A DNA stretch of 64,000 nucleotides from assembly GCA_947503775.1 (NCBI GenBank), contig CANNFE010000004.1, positions 124,001 to 188,000 of the forward strand. Reading direction: 5' to 3'. Numbering within the stretch: position 1 is the first letter of the stretch; each line of letters begins with the position of its first letter. The notes under the pieces are model-generated. The model saw only the letters and a program-made list of their open reading frames with translations. It did no database searches and was not told the DNA's origin. Source of the stretch: an uncultured Paracoccaceae bacterium. Lineage in GTDB: Bacteria; Pseudomonadota; Alphaproteobacteria; Rhodobacterales; Rhodobacteraceae. The position numbers were made by a program, and so were the translations under genes. Positions 34,867-45,005 of the stretch are shown piece after piece.

Positions 34867-35538
34867 TCAGCTGTCCAGTTGACGGCTGAGGATGGTCGAG
34901 AACTCGTCGGCAAAGGCCTCGTAGCCATTGACGATCCGGTCGCTGTCAGCGGTCAGCTTGTTGTAAAAGATCACGGCCGGGATCGCCGCAAGAAGGCCCA
35001 GACCGGTCGCAAGCAACGCCTCGGCGATCCCGGGCGCGACGACCGCAAGGTTCGTATTCTGCTGCTCGGCAATCTCGATAAAGGCGTTCATGATCCCCCA
35101 GACTGTACCGAAAAGACCGACAAAGGGCGCCGTCGAGCCGACGGTTGCAAGAACAGGTAGCCCTTTTTGAAGCTTCTCGGATTGCCGGGCAATCGCGACA
35201 TCCATGGCCCGGTCGATCCGGGCCTGCGCCCCGGCGATCAGCCCGCCATCGCTTCGATGCGATCTGCGCCATTCGAGCATTCCGGCCGCAAAGATCCGTT
35301 GCGACTGCCCCTTCGGCTCGGGCCCGATTTCTTCGTAAAGGCCATCAAGGGGCTCGCCCGACCAGAAAGACCGATCGAACCGCGCAGCCTCGCGACGGGC
35401 GCGCCGGTATTGCAGCCATTTGTCGATGATCACGGCCCAGCACCAGACCGAGGCCAAGATCAGCATGATCATCACAACTTTTACTGTAAGTGTCGCACGC
35501 GCAAATAGCGCCCACATCGAAAAATCGACTGCTTCCAT
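34867..35538 (-). CDS. tolQ: Tol-Pal motor protein TolQ
   Basis: A 223-residue MotA/TolQ/ExbB-type proton channel. Three membrane segments are about 12-32, 125-150 (ATVGSTAPFVGLFGTVWGIM) and 160-185 (VVAPGIAEALLATGLGLLAAIPAVIFYNK). The conserved TVWGIMNAFIEIA and the P-G-I-A-E-A-L box are intact. It forms the inner-membrane motor with TolR. It is preceded by a 105-bp gap to ybgC with no clear terminator, so ybgC-tolQ may be one transcript. Confidence 0.96.
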   Translation of the reverse strand: MEAVDFSMWALFARATLTVKVVMIMLILASVWCWAVIIDKWLQYRRARREAARFDRSFWSGEPLDGLYEEIGPEPKGQSQRIFAAGMLEWRRSHRSDGGLIAGAQARIDRAMDVAIARQSEKLQKGLPVLATVGSTAPFVGLFGTVWGIMNAFIEIAEQQNTNLAVVAPGIAEALLATGLGLLAAIPAVIFYNKLTADSDRIVNGYEAFADEFSTILSRQLDS

Positions 35539-35643
35539 CTAACCGCTCTCTTGCCGTCGCGGCCTCTTTGGCGGGCCGCATTGATGTCTCTTTAGCCGAG
35601 ACAGCGCGTGAAAGCCAATCACAACGCATGTCGGGACTGAAAA

Positions 35644-36045
35644 TTATGGAGCGGCTGACATCAACTTCGTGCGAATATCCGCTGGGAACCGGCCGGGTTT
35701 TCCCTCTTTCGTAAGCATTGCAATGCTGATGATGGAGCGAAAAAGCACCGTCTCCTCTCGCAGAACCGTTTGATCCACCTCAAGCCGTGCGCCGGTGATT
35801 TTCAGCGGACACGTCCTGACGACAAGGATGTCATCATAGAATGCGGGAGAAACATAATCCGCCTCGACCCGGCGTACCACGAAAACGAGGTTTTGCTCGG
35901 CTTTCAGGGCCGCCTGATCGACACCGAGGGATCTGACCCATTCGCTTCGCGCCCGCTCGATAAAGCGCAGATAGTTCGCATAATAGACGATCCCGGCAAG
36001 ATCGGTGTCTTCGTAATAGACGCGAAGCTCGAAATTGTGGCTCAT
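35644..36045 (-). CDS. ybgC: Tol-Pal-associated acyl-CoA thioesterase YbgC
   Basis: A 133-residue hotdog-fold thioesterase. The 4HBT active-site motif YYEDTDLAGIVYYANYLRFIERAR (about residues 9-32), with the catalytic aspartate, is followed by ERARSEWVRSLGVDQ and the typical strand LVVRTCPLKITGARLEVDQ. The family hydrolyses short-chain or phospholipid-linked acyl-CoA/ACP and is the usual first gene of tol-pal operons. It overlaps the preceding unknown gene by 4 nt, tying it to the ruv cluster as well. Confidence 0.94.
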   Translation of the reverse strand: MSHNFELRVYYEDTDLAGIVYYANYLRFIERARSEWVRSLGVDQAALKAEQNLVFVVRRVEADYVSPAFYDDILVVRTCPLKITGARLEVDQTVLREETVLFRSIISIAMLTKEGKPGRFPADIRTKLMSAAP

Positions 36046-36695
36046 TGCAGGCGCGTCATTCGGGCATGGATCCTAAGGGCATGGCTTGGATCGTTCGAGG
36101 CGGGCGGCATCACCGGATCATAGGCCGCACGGATCAGGCCCGCGACCTCTGGCTTGAGAATGACACGGTCGCCCTCCACAAGACCAAGCGGGGATGATCC
36201 GAGAAACGCCTTATCTGACCAAAGCAGAATGAGCTGTGCGGCCTGACTCAGAGCCAGCGTCTCGGCGGATGTTTCTGCAAGGCTGTCGTCGATCCGGATC
36301 AGCACGAAACAGGCACGAATGGCCCCGGCTTCATCGAACCGGAAAATGCGGTACTGGTTGGCATCGCTTTGCTTGAGCTGCTTCAACAGCTCCTCAAAGC
36401 CCAGGATCAGCCGGTCGAGATTGGGCACAGTCCGCAGCTCGGACCAATCCTTGCAAAAGAACATGAGCAGGTTCGCCCCAAGCTCGGTATCCACCTCGTC
36501 GACGGCATGGCCTGCAAGCTGTGCAATCGCCTCGATAGCACCCTTGAAAATCGAAAGGGTTGCATCATCGACCCCAAAAATAACCGGCGCAATGGGGCGA
36601 CCCCACCGCGCGAACGCATATTTCCCGTCCCCGCGCAGGAAAAACGCTTCGACATCCTCTGCGGACAGCGCCTGTGACGGCTGCGCATCGCTCAT
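36042..36695 (-). CDS. Conserved protein of unknown function between ruvB and ybgC
   Basis: A 217-residue, leucine-rich, soluble protein without signal peptide. Segments [28 protein letters not shown] and [11 protein letters not shown] vaguely recall DUF2927-type secreted proteins, but the resemblance is weak. No catalytic motif is visible. It overlaps ybgC and ruvB by 4 nt on either side, which shows strict cotranslation. Its position between the Holliday-junction helicase and the Tol-Pal thioesterase gives no clear functional hint. Confidence 0.75.
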   Translation of the reverse strand: MSDAQPSQALSAEDVEAFFLRGDGKYAFARWGRPIAPVIFGVDDATLSIFKGAIEAIAQLAGHAVDEVDTELGANLLMFFCKDWSELRTVPNLDRLILGFEELLKQLKQSDANQYRIFRFDEAGAIRACFVLIRIDDSLAETSAETLALSQAAQLILLWSDKAFLGSSPLGLVEGDRVILKPEVAGLIRAAYDPVMPPASNDPSHALRIHARMTRLQ

Positions 36696-37714
36696 TCGAA
36701 TAGGTCCCTGTCCGGCACCGGCGCTTCAAGCCCGAGGTGGCGCCAGGCTTTCGCTGCAAGTCGGCGCCCGCGCGGCGTTCTTTCGATCAGACCTTCCTGC
36801 AGCAGGAACGGCTCGATCACGTCCTCGATCGAATCCCGGCTTTCGCTCATGGCCGCAGACAGCGTCTCAACCCCGACCGGGCCGCCGCCATAGTTCTCGG
36901 CGATGATCGTGAGATATTTTCGGTCCGCACCGTCCAGCCCAAGATCATCGACACCAAGCCGGGTTAGAGCGCCGCTGGCCAAGGCCTCGCTCACATGTCC
37001 ATCGCCCTCCACGATTGCAAAATCCACGACACGGCGCAGAAGACGGCCAGCAATGCGGGGCGTTCCTCTGGCCCGCCGCGCGATCTCTCGTGCGCCTCCG
37101 TCATCTGCCGAGACGCCCAGCAGCTTTGCGCCGCGCGTGACGATGGAATGCAGCTCGTCCACCGAATAGAACTGCAGCCGGGTCGGGATGCCAAAGCGAT
37201 CCCGCAGAGGGGTCGTCAAAAGCCCCATCCGCGTCGTCGCTCCGATCAGTGTGAAGGGCTGAAGCTCGATCCGGACCGTGCGCGCCGCCGGGCCCTCGCC
37301 TATCACCAGATCCAGCTCGAAATCCTCCAGCGCCGGATAAAGCACCTCTTCGACCACCGGGTTCAGGCGGTGGATCTCGTCGATGAAAAGCACATCTCGC
37401 GCGTCCAGATTGGTCAGGATCGCCGCAAGATCCCCGGCCTTGGCCAGAACCGGCCCACTTGTCATCCGGAAGTTCACGCCGAGCTCGCGCGCGATTATCT
37501 GGGCCAGCGTTGTCTTGCCCAAGCCGGGCGGGCCGTGAAACAGCGTGTGATCCATCGCCTCTCCCCGCTGACGGGCGGATGCGATGAAGACGGCCAGATT
37601 GGACCGCGCCTCGGCCTGTCCGATGAACTCGTCCAGCCGCTGAGGCCGCAAGGCACGATCCGCATCGCCCGGCAGGCTGTCCGGGCGCATCGTCGGATCT
37701 GAATCGATACTCAT
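36692..37714 (-). CDS. ruvB: Holliday junction branch migration helicase RuvB
   Basis: A 340-residue AAA+ motor. [12 protein letters not shown] (about 23), Walker [18 protein letters not shown] (about 58-74), Walker [18 protein letters not shown] (about 107), sensor [21 protein letters not shown] and the C-terminal winged helix ([20 protein letters not shown]) are complete. RuvB forms hexameric rings with RuvA tetramers on four-way junctions. It lies 9 nt downstream of ruvA. Confidence 0.98.
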   Translation of the reverse strand: MSIDSDPTMRPDSLPGDADRALRPQRLDEFIGQAEARSNLAVFIASARQRGEAMDHTLFHGPPGLGKTTLAQIIARELGVNFRMTSGPVLAKAGDLAAILTNLDARDVLFIDEIHRLNPVVEEVLYPALEDFELDLVIGEGPAARTVRIELQPFTLIGATTRMGLLTTPLRDRFGIPTRLQFYSVDELHSIVTRGAKLLGVSADDGGAREIARRARGTPRIAGRLLRRVVDFAIVEGDGHVSEALASGALTRLGVDDLGLDGADRKYLTIIAENYGGGPVGVETLSAAMSESRDSIEDVIEPFLLQEGLIERTPRGRRLAAKAWRHLGLEAPVPDRDLFE

Positions 37715-37723
37715 AGCGCGGTC

Positions 37724-38374
37724 CTAGCCCTTCGGAGCGAGACGGCGCAAGGCGGCCCGGATCAGATCCGCCGTCTGTGCACCCGGCTCGTCCGCAAGGA
37801 CTTCCGCGATCGCACGGGCTGCATCGGCGGGCGCATATCCAAGATTGCCGAGTGCCGACAAGGCTTCAGCTTGCGCGGCGGGTTGGGTTTGAGGTGTGCG
37901 ATCGGGCACACTTTCGACGACCATATCCGTCGGGGCCGGAGAAGCTGCAGGACCCGCATTCATCGCCATAATAGCTGGCGCCTTGTCCTTGAGTTCGTTA
38001 ACAACCCGCTGCGCCGTCTTCGGGCCGACGCCCTTTGCGATGGCAATCGATGACCAGTCTCCCAAAGCGATCGCCTGTCCGACGCTCTCGGGACCGATCG
38101 CGCTCAAGATCGCCATAGACGCCTTTGCTCCGATGCCCTGAACGCCCATCAAAAGCCGATGCCATTCCTTCTCGACCAAGGTCGAGAATCCGAAAAGCTG
38201 AAGCAGATCCTCCCGAACAAGAAGATCAGTGAAAAGAGAGACGGCCGACCCCACCTCGGGCAGCGCCATTCGGGTACGGTCGGACACGTAGACGATATAC
38301 CCCACCCCGCCGACATCGATAAGGACATGATCACTGGAGCAGTGATCCAGCCGCCCGCTGAGACGCCCGATCAT
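37724..38374 (-). CDS. ruvA: Holliday junction binding protein RuvA
   Basis: A 216-residue protein, normal length. The N-terminal OB-fold opens [10 protein letters not shown]. The tandem helix-hairpin-helix region ([40 protein letters not shown]) lies at about 70-135. The flexible linker (about 135-165) and C-terminal UBA-like domain III ([20 protein letters not shown]) contact RuvB. The start overlaps the ruvC stop by 4 nt. Confidence 0.96.
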   Translation of the reverse strand: MIGRLSGRLDHCSSDHVLIDVGGVGYIVYVSDRTRMALPEVGSAVSLFTDLLVREDLLQLFGFSTLVEKEWHRLLMGVQGIGAKASMAILSAIGPESVGQAIALGDWSSIAIAKGVGPKTAQRVVNELKDKAPAIMAMNAGPAASPAPTDMVVESVPDRTPQTQPAAQAEALSALGNLGYAPADAARAIAEVLADEPGAQTADLIRAALRRLAPKG

Positions 38375-38880
38375 CCTGCCGCTCTTTGAAGCGCATTCGC
38401 CAGTTGGCCATGCCTCGCCGCGTGATGGGCGTGGCAGATCGCGATGGCCAGCGCATCGGCCTCGTCGTGAGATTGTGGCGTCGCGGCAGGAAGCTGAAGT
38501 TTCACCATGTGAATGACCTGACGCTTTTCCGCATGTCCGACCCCGACGACGGTCTTCTTGACCGTGTTAGGGGCGTATTCGCTCACCTTCAGGCCAGCCT
38601 TGGCCGGAACGAGCATCGCAATCCCCCGCGCCTGCCCAAGCTTGAGCGTCGCACGGGCATCCTTGTTGACAAAAGTCTCTTCCACCGCCGCCTCTGCGGG
38701 CGCGTAGCGCTCGACAATTTGGGCAAGCGCATCGTGCAGGGCCAGAAGCCGCTGCGCCAAAGCGCCCTCTCCCGATTTGCAGATTCCGCTGGCCACAAAG
38801 CTAAGGCGGCTCCCCCCCAAAGCCTCGACAACCCCCCAGCCCATCGTCCGCAAGCCCGGGTCGATCCCGATGATCCGCAT
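38371..38880 (-). CDS. ruvC: Crossover junction endodeoxyribonuclease RuvC
   Basis: A 169-residue junction resolvase. The four acidic catalytic residues are visible: D in [12 protein letters not shown] (about 7), E in [12 protein letters not shown] (about 67), and D-E-A-D in [17 protein letters not shown] (about 140). The start at ATG 38880 is favoured because GAGG lies six nt upstream; the ORF can be extended four codons to 38892. It is the first gene of the minus-strand ruv-tol-ftsH cluster. Confidence 0.95.
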   Translation of the reverse strand: MRIIGIDPGLRTMGWGVVEALGGSRLSFVASGICKSGEGALAQRLLALHDALAQIVERYAPAEAAVEETFVNKDARATLKLGQARGIAMLVPAKAGLKVSEYAPNTVKKTVVGVGHAEKRQVIHMVKLQLPAATPQSHDEADALAIAICHAHHAARHGQLANALQRAAG

Positions 38881-39141
38881 GCTCAGCCTCATTCGTTCTT
38901 ATTTTGTCCAACGCTATCCGAAAAGGAAACATCTGAAAACAGCGCAGATGCGGCGCGCCCCAACCGCAGGCGATAAGCCATAAAACGCCCTCTCTCGACG
39001 TCGCTTTCAGACGGCCTTCAGGTCGCATTCCTGCCATGCAGAATGTGCATATACCCCATGCAAAAAAAGCCGCTATTCAGGCCTGGAATCTTTGTCTAAG
39101 CGCGAATTTCACAAAAGATATCGAGCCGCTGGGACAAGACA

Positions 39142-39294
39142 ATGACAACACCTAATATGGGACGCGTGTTTCGCTCCGTTCGCCTTTGGAATGACCGCCG
39201 CCTGGCCCGCAATGCATTTGCAAAGCTTAGCGCTCGCGAGCTCTATGATATTGGTCTGAGCGTCACCGATCTTGAGATGATCGGCCGCCACTAA
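39142..39294 (+). CDS. DUF1127 micro-protein (YjiS-like)
   Basis: A 50-residue basic protein. The N-terminal half is arginine-rich (MGRVFRSVRLWNDRRLARN). The second half is the DUF1127 core, LSARELYDIGLSVTDLEMI. Such proteins in alphaproteobacteria bind RNA or take part in phosphate, stress and RNA-turnover responses. The reading frame is short but fits family length. It is divergent from ruvC with a 249-nt gap that probably holds its promoter. A hairpin at 39296-39323 follows immediately. Confidence 0.85.
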   Translation: MTTPNMGRVFRSVRLWNDRRLARNAFAKLSARELYDIGLSVTDLEMIGRH

Positions 39295-39295
39295 C

Positions 39296-39323
39296 AAAAA
39301 ACCGCGCCCTCTCAGGCGCGGTT
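39296..39323 (-). terminator. Intrinsic terminator between DUF1127 and the minus-strand membrane gene
   Basis: A 9-bp stem AACCGCGCC (39300-39308) with GGCGCGGTT (39315-39323) and a 6-nt loop. On the minus strand it is followed by a T-run (complement of A 39296-39300), so it terminates the 39352-39750 gene. It could also act weakly on the plus-strand DUF1127 transcript. Confidence 0.8.
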
Positions 39324-39351
39324 CCTAATGTTGTCGCTCGGTCAGAGAAGA

Positions 39352-39750
39352 CTAGAGGTCTTCGCCCACCGCAAAGATCGGGGTGTCCTCTGTCACAGCC
39401 GTCCCGGACAAATACCGGTTCATCTGCGACGCGAGCCACCCTGACACTGGATCCGCATCAAGAACGAAAGCACCTGCTTTTTCGAAAGCAGTCCCCTCTA
39501 CAAGCTGGCTGACACGCTGATCGTATTCGGTCGGTCCATGATGATAGAGAAGGAACGCTTTGATCGTGAACAAGAAGATCGCGAGCCAAACAACACCACG
39601 CACTGGAAACCGAAGTGACGTCCGGCGGGGACGGGACATAATGAGCCCGTCTTTGCCGACAGCATGAACAACACCGTCACGCGCCATACGCTCGTGCCGA
39701 CGATGAAGTCGCTTCACTCGTTTCTCGAATTGGAGATGACTGGCAGTCAT
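39352..39750 (-). CDS. Hypothetical single-pass membrane protein
   Basis: A 132-residue protein. The basic N-terminus (about 1-45, rich in Arg/Lys/His) precedes one hydrophobic helix (FPVRGVVWLAIFLFTIKAFLLY, about 48-69) and a mostly acidic periplasmic tail (about 70-132). The topology is therefore N-in, C-out. No domain is recognised, though similar small proteins are common in Roseobacter-group genomes. It stands alone before prmA and is followed by a good terminator. Confidence 0.7.
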   Translation of the reverse strand: MTASHLQFEKRVKRLHRRHERMARDGVVHAVGKDGLIMSRPRRTSLRFPVRGVVWLAIFLFTIKAFLLYHHGPTEYDQRVSQLVEGTAFEKAGAFVLDADPVSGWLASQMNRYLSGTAVTEDTPIFAVGEDL

Positions 39751-39856
39751 ATGTACTCTCCAAAAATAAAGGCCCCCACACCCTCACCTCAAAATCATAT
39801 CCCCAAATACGACTTTTGTGTGGCGCAGCGACGGTTCCAAGTCTTCCTACAAAGCC

Positions 39857-40726
39857 TCAACTTCGCGTGAGCGTCAAGGTCGCCCAATCTCCGATCGGAT
39901 CTTCAGCAACCAAGCTGAACCCATGTTCTTCGTAGCAGTTTAGGACTTCTGCCTGCTGCTCTTGCAGCAAACCAGACAGAATTACCCGTCCCCCCGAAGT
40001 CACATTCGCCGACATGTCCGGAGCAAGAGACAGGAGAGGACCCTTTAGAATATTGGCAAAAACAAGGTCGAATGGGCCGCTGGCAAGATCATCCTGCTTT
40101 GGGAAGCCCGCACTTTCCACCGCGTGAACGAGATCCGATAGTCCGTTTGCCTTGATGTTGGCCCGCGCGACTTCAACCGCGACGGGGTCAATATCATTTG
40201 CCAAAACACTCTGTTTCCAAAGCTTTGCTGCGGCCATGGCGAGAACGGCCGTCCCGCATCCGACATCAGCGATTCGGCTCGGAACAAAGCCGTCTCGCCC
40301 CAAACGATCCATGGCAAGCAGGCAGCCCAGCGTGGTTCCGTGGTGCCCCGTTCCGAATGCCATTGCGGCATCGATCAGCAAACCGATCCGATCGGATGGC
40401 AGCTTGTCGGCGTCGTGGCTGCCGTACAAAAAGAAGCGCCCCGCCTCTACAGGCGCAAGGTCGCGGCGCACTTTCGCAACCCAGTCGGTCTCGGGCAGTT
40501 CCGAGATGACGAAATCCTTCGTCCCATTCACCGCAGCAAGGAGTGCGAGCCCCGCCTGATCCGGCGGGGAGGTAAAATAGGCCCCAACCTCCCAAAGACC
40601 GCTGCCATCCTCGATCTCGAACACACCAACGCCTAGAGGTTCGGGATCTAGCACCTCAAGCGCCTCGCCGAGCGTCTCGGCGGCGGCATGCCCGGAAATA
40701 TTGGTAAAAGCTGTAAAGGTCGTCAT
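39857..40726 (-). CDS. prmA: Ribosomal protein L11 methyltransferase PrmA
   Basis: A 289-residue SAM-dependent enzyme that trimethylates L11. The N-terminal substrate domain (about 1-95) is followed by the Rossmann core with AMAFGTGHHGTTLGCLLAMD (about 140), IADVGCGTAVLAMAAAKLW (motif I, about 165), VLANDIDPVAVEVARANIKANG (about 187) and FDLVFANILKGPLLSLAPDM (motif IV). Length and motifs are complete. msrA lies 25 nt upstream on the same strand and is probably cotranscribed. Confidence 0.93.
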   Translation of the reverse strand: MTTFTAFTNISGHAAAETLGEALEVLDPEPLGVGVFEIEDGSGLWEVGAYFTSPPDQAGLALLAAVNGTKDFVISELPETDWVAKVRRDLAPVEAGRFFLYGSHDADKLPSDRIGLLIDAAMAFGTGHHGTTLGCLLAMDRLGRDGFVPSRIADVGCGTAVLAMAAAKLWKQSVLANDIDPVAVEVARANIKANGLSDLVHAVESAGFPKQDDLASGPFDLVFANILKGPLLSLAPDMSANVTSGGRVILSGLLQEQQAEVLNCYEEHGFSLVAEDPIGDWATLTLTRS

Positions 40727-40751
40727 CGTGCCAAACGGCCCACGGCGTCGC

Positions 40752-41405
40752 TCACGCGCCCGTTCCGATTGGACAAGTCACACCGGTTCCACCAATTCCG
40801 CAATACCCGGCGGGGTTCTTAGCCAGATATTGCTGATGATATCCTTCAGCCATGAAGAACGCGCCAGCGGGTTCAATCTCGGTCGTGATGGCTCCAAAGC
40901 CCGCCTCTGAAAGCCGTTTTTCGAATTCAGCTTTCGTGGTCTGCGCCAGCTGCTTTTGCGCCTCGGTCGTATAGTAGATACCGGAGCGATACTGCGTTCC
41001 CCGATCATTTCCCTGTCGCATCCCTTGTGTCGGGTCATGCCCTTCCCAAAAGACCTTGAGCAGCTCCTCGTAGGACATCACGTCAGGGTCATAGACCACG
41101 CGGACGATCTCGTTATGGCCCGTCATGCCCGAGCATACTTCCTCGTAGGTGGCATTCGGTGTGAAACCGGCGCCATAGCCTACCATGGTCAACCATACCC
41201 CGTCGAGCGTCCAGAACATGCGCTCCACGCCCCAGAAACAGCCCATGCCGAAGACCGCGACCTCCATCCCCTCCGGAACATCCAGCGTCAGGGGGCGCCC
41301 GCTCACGAAATGCGTATCGACCGTCGGGATCGGTTCGGGCCGGCCAGGCAACGCTTTGTCTGGGGTGATCATCTCGGTCTTCTTACGGGTCAGGGTAAAC
41401 ATCAT
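40752..41405 (-). CDS. msrA: Peptide methionine sulfoxide reductase MsrA
   Basis: A 217-residue oxidoreductase that repairs S-methionine sulfoxide. The catalytic cysteine lies in [20 protein letters not shown] (about 52-71). [55 protein letters not shown] and a C-terminal resolving cysteine ([10 protein letters not shown]) are present. The start is ATG 41405 (ATGATG, with GGAG just upstream); the longer frame has a non-homologous arginine-rich lead. It lies 25 nt before prmA. Confidence 0.94.
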   Translation of the reverse strand: MMFTLTRKKTEMITPDKALPGRPEPIPTVDTHFVSGRPLTLDVPEGMEVAVFGMGCFWGVERMFWTLDGVWLTMVGYGAGFTPNATYEEVCSGMTGHNEIVRVVYDPDVMSYEELLKVFWEGHDPTQGMRQGNDRGTQYRSGIYYTTEAQKQLAQTTKAEFEKRLSEAGFGAITTEIEPAGAFFMAEGYHQQYLAKNPAGYCGIGGTGVTCPIGTGA

Positions 41406-41454
41406 ATCGCTCCGTCTCGGATGCCTTTGGATATAGGGTCTGGCCGCCGATATT

Positions 41455-42684
41455 CTACTCGGCCGCGGCCGCAACCGGGCCGGTCAGGATCGTCTCATGC
41501 CCCGGGATCGGGTGTCGGGGGATCAGCAGCGACAGACCAAGCGAGATGCAAGCCATCCCGGCGGCAGACAAAAAGACCAGGCCCGGCGAGGCGAGCCAGA
41601 GAAGACCCAGAAGAACCGGCAGGAAGACGGCCGCGATATGATTGATCGTGAAAGCAACTGCCGCTGTCGGCGCGATATCGGAGGGATCCGCGATTTTCTG
41701 GAAATACGTCTTGATCGCCAGGGCCAGACTAAAGAACAGGTGATTGACGACATAAAGCACGGCGGCGACGGCCGCGCTCCATTCCAGAAAGTAAACTCCG
41801 GCATAGGCCAGGAAGACGAGCCCCAGCCCCGTATATTCGAAGATCAGCGCGCGCCGCTCTCCAAAAACCTGAACCAGCCGCCCCAGAAACGGCGCCACGA
41901 TCATGTTTGCGATTAGCGTCGTCAGAAAGAGGGCAGTGATCTCGTGAACGGCATAGCCGAACCGCTCGACCATCATGAAACCGGCAAAGACGACAAAGAT
42001 CTGCCGCCGCGCGCCGGACATGAATTGCAGCGCATAGTAAAGCCAATACCGCTTGCGCAAGATCATCTGCCGCCGTTGTGCGTCTTTGCCTTCAAACTGC
42101 GGATAGGCAAAAAAGCAGAACAGAGCGACAAGGGCCGTGAACCCGCCGGCGACCCAGTAGACGAAGTTATAGCTTAGATCGAACCGGTCCCACGTGCCAA
42201 TGATCAACAGATATGCGATCAGCGTCGCCCCGGATCCGGCAGAGATAAGCCAGCCCAGAACCTGCGGCGCTTTTGCCTTTTCGATCCACTGAAGCTGGAG
42301 CGATTGGTTGACGGTCTCGTAGTAATGAAACCCGATCGAGCTGAGGAGCGTGATCGTCAGAATACCGCCCATTGTGGGAAACTGCGCCGTGAGTGTCGTG
42401 GCGATCCCCAAAAGTCCCAAGGACAAAAGGCCCAGAACCTGCTCTCGCATAAAGAGCAGGATCGCGATCACCCCGACGGCCAGAAACCCTGGGATCTCCC
42501 GGATGGTATGAAGCCAGCCAATATCCGATCCGTCGAAATCGGCGACCTCGACGACGAAATTGTTGAGCAGCGCGCTCCATGTCGAAAAAGCGACGGGCAT
42601 GGCGGCCGACATCAAAAACAGCAGCGTAATCGGCTGCCGCCAAAGTGGGAGTCTGTGGCTGTCGGCGATGCGCATCGTCTTCAT
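41455..42684 (-). CDS. Major facilitator superfamily transporter (uncharacterised)
   Basis: A 409-residue carrier with twelve predicted membrane helices and short loops (first helix [20 protein letters not shown]; central loop [21 protein letters not shown] at about 200). It lacks clear sugar- or drug-specific signatures. The nearest named group I can suggest is the broad set of uncharacterised MFS proteins. It is 38 nt downstream of priA on the minus strand. Substrate is unknown. Confidence 0.8.
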   Translation of the reverse strand: MKTMRIADSHRLPLWRQPITLLFLMSAAMPVAFSTWSALLNNFVVEVADFDGSDIGWLHTIREIPGFLAVGVIAILLFMREQVLGLLSLGLLGIATTLTAQFPTMGGILTITLLSSIGFHYYETVNQSLQLQWIEKAKAPQVLGWLISAGSGATLIAYLLIIGTWDRFDLSYNFVYWVAGGFTALVALFCFFAYPQFEGKDAQRRQMILRKRYWLYYALQFMSGARRQIFVVFAGFMMVERFGYAVHEITALFLTTLIANMIVAPFLGRLVQVFGERRALIFEYTGLGLVFLAYAGVYFLEWSAAVAAVLYVVNHLFFSLALAIKTYFQKIADPSDIAPTAAVAFTINHIAAVFLPVLLGLLWLASPGLVFLSAAGMACISLGLSLLIPRHPIPGHETILTGPVAAAAE

Positions 42685-42722
42685 GGGATCGCTCTACTCC
42701 CCGGATCGGCCGAAAGATAGAT

Positions 42723-44912
42723 CTAGAGAAAACTCTGCGGATCGATATCGATCGACATCCGCGTCTCTCCCTTGAGGCGGAACTGCCCGGCCCATGCCGC
42801 AAGGGCTTTCTGGATCGGGGCGCCTTTCGAGGCTTTGACCAGCAACCGTACCCTGTGCCGTCCGCGGATCCGCGCAATCGGCGCGGGCGCCGGACCGAAC
42901 ACCTCGGCCCCGATGGCGCGCAAGGGATCGATTTGACGGGCCATTGCGCGCCCCAGATCGAAAACATCCTGAATATCGGGGGACGAAAGAACGACCCCCG
43001 CCATGCGGCCAAAGGGCGGCATTCCCGCATGGCGACGCTCGTCGGCCTCAGCGCGCCAGAAGGTCTCTTCTTCGCCGGTCAGGATCGCCTGAATGACCGG
43101 ATGCTCCGGCTGATAGGTCTGAAGCAGCGCCTCGCCCGGGACTTCGGATCGTCCGGCCCGCCCGGCGACCTGACGCATCAGTTGAAAGGTCCGCTCTGCG
43201 GCCCTGAGATCGGACCCCTGTAAGCCAAGATCGGCATCGATAACGCCGACCAGCGTCAGGTTCGGAAAATTGTGACCCTTCGCGACAAGCTGCGTGCCGA
43301 TGATGATATCGGCGCCGCCCGCCGCGATCATCTCGATCTGTGCCTTGAGCTGCCGCGCGCTCCCGTAAAGATCCGACGACAGAACCGCGATCCTCGCTTC
43401 AGGAAAGAGAGCCGCAGCCTCTTCGGCCAGACGCTCGACACCGGGGCCGATCGGGGCCAGCCGGTCCTCTGCGCCGCAGGACGGGCAGATCGTTGGAATG
43501 GGCTGGCTTTCCCCACATTGATGGCAGACGAGCCTCTTGAGAAATCGGTGCTCGACCATCCGGGCGTCGCAATGCTCGCACCCGATCTGCTGGCCACAGG
43601 CCCGGCAAAGCGTGACCGGTGCGTATCCCCGGCGGTTGATAAAGAGGAGCGCCTGCTCGGACCGCTCAAGCCGTTTGGTGACAGCGGCCTTCAAGCTCGG
43701 AGAGATCCAGCTTGTCGCGGGCATATCCTCGATCCGCATGTCGATCGCCCGCATCGTCGGCATCGTCGCCGATCCGAACCGTGAGGTCAGTTCGATACGC
43801 TCATATTTGCCGCTATCGGCATTGACCCAGCTTTCAAGCGATGGTGTCGCCGAGGCGAGGATGACATGCGCCGCGTTGATCGAAGCGCGCAGAACGGCCA
43901 TGTCGCGCGCGTTGTAGAGAACACCGTCTTCCTGCTTGTAGGAGGTGTCGTGCTCTTCATCGACGACGATCAGGCCAAGATCGCGATAGGGCAGAAAGAG
44001 CGCCGACCGCGCACCGACCACAAGCTGCGCGCCCCCCTGCCCGACCATCCGCCAAAGACGTCGCCGCTCGGTCATCGTCACGCCCGAATGCCATTCCGCA
44101 GGTTGCGCTCCGAAGCGGGCTTCGACCCGGGTCAGAAACTCTGCCGTTAGGGCGATTTCGGGCAGCAGAACAAGAGCTTGCCGGTTCTGCGACAGACAGG
44201 CCGCGACTGCCTCGAGATAGACTTCCGTCTTGCCGGATCCTGTGACGCCCTTGAGCAGCGTGGTTCCATAGACGCCGGATCGAACCGCAGAGGCGAGCCG
44301 TGCCGCCCCGGCCGCCTGATCGTCCGTCAGCGCCTTGCCCTCCAGATCCGGATCAAGGCGGGGATAGGGAACATCGCGCGGCGCTGCTTCTTCGATCACG
44401 GCGCCGCCTTTCAACAAGCCTTTTACGACCGATGAGGTCACATCGGCCGCATCCGATAGCTCCTTGAGCGTGAAGCCCAGACCGCCATACTCCCTGAGCG
44501 TCTCAAGAACGCGGGTCCGCGCTTCGGTCATGCGCGCGGGGGTGCCCTGTCCCAGACGGTAGATCCTTCGCATCGAAGGCGGATCGCCCAGGCCGGGCGC
44601 GCGGGTTGCAAGACGCAGCATCGCCGGAAGGGGCGTCAGCGTATAGTCGGCGGCGCGAGCGAGGAAGGTCTGCATCTCGTCGCGCATCGGCGCGACATCG
44701 AGAACGCGGATCACCGCGCGGACCTTTGAGATGTCGTAGTCCCCCCGCCCCGCGCCCCAGACGACACCGATGACCTTTCGCGGGCCCAGCGGCACTTCGA
44801 CGAAGGCGCCAAACTGGCAGCCCCCCTCGGGCGACTTGTAGTCGAGCGCGCGCCCCAACGGCTGCGTGGTCAGGACGCTGACCAGATCCCCCTCATGGAA
44901 AAAACCGTCCAT
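42723..44912 (-). CDS. priA: Primosomal replication protein N' (PriA helicase)
   Basis: A 729-residue superfamily 2 helicase that restarts stalled replication forks. The N-terminal DNA-binding domain is about 1-110. Walker A is LLKGVTGSGKTEVYLEAVAA (about 218) and Walker B LIVVDEEHDTSYKQEDG (about 313). The zinc-binding insert has eight cysteines in paired CxxC units (LCRACGQQIGCEHCD ... LVCHQCGESQPIPTICPSCG, about 425-470). GTQLVAKGHNFPNLTLVGVIDAD and QVAGRAGRSEVPG are motifs V-VI. All elements are complete. Confidence 0.96.
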   Translation of the reverse strand: MDGFFHEGDLVSVLTTQPLGRALDYKSPEGGCQFGAFVEVPLGPRKVIGVVWGAGRGDYDISKVRAVIRVLDVAPMRDEMQTFLARAADYTLTPLPAMLRLATRAPGLGDPPSMRRIYRLGQGTPARMTEARTRVLETLREYGGLGFTLKELSDAADVTSSVVKGLLKGGAVIEEAAPRDVPYPRLDPDLEGKALTDDQAAGAARLASAVRSGVYGTTLLKGVTGSGKTEVYLEAVAACLSQNRQALVLLPEIALTAEFLTRVEARFGAQPAEWHSGVTMTERRRLWRMVGQGGAQLVVGARSALFLPYRDLGLIVVDEEHDTSYKQEDGVLYNARDMAVLRASINAAHVILASATPSLESWVNADSGKYERIELTSRFGSATMPTMRAIDMRIEDMPATSWISPSLKAAVTKRLERSEQALLFINRRGYAPVTLCRACGQQIGCEHCDARMVEHRFLKRLVCHQCGESQPIPTICPSCGAEDRLAPIGPGVERLAEEAAALFPEARIAVLSSDLYGSARQLKAQIEMIAAGGADIIIGTQLVAKGHNFPNLTLVGVIDADLGLQGSDLRAAERTFQLMRQVAGRAGRSEVPGEALLQTYQPEHPVIQAILTGEEETFWRAEADERRHAGMPPFGRMAGVVLSSPDIQDVFDLGRAMARQIDPLRAIGAEVFGPAPAPIARIRGRHRVRLLVKASKGAPIQKALAAWAGQFRLKGETRMSIDIDPQSFL

Positions 44913-45005
44913 TCGATGCCTTCGTCCTAGGGCTTTCCGGCCCGGTAGAGGTCAGGTAAACGCTGGCGCGAGGAAACGCCAATTCATTGATCGGAGATCG
45001 CTGCC

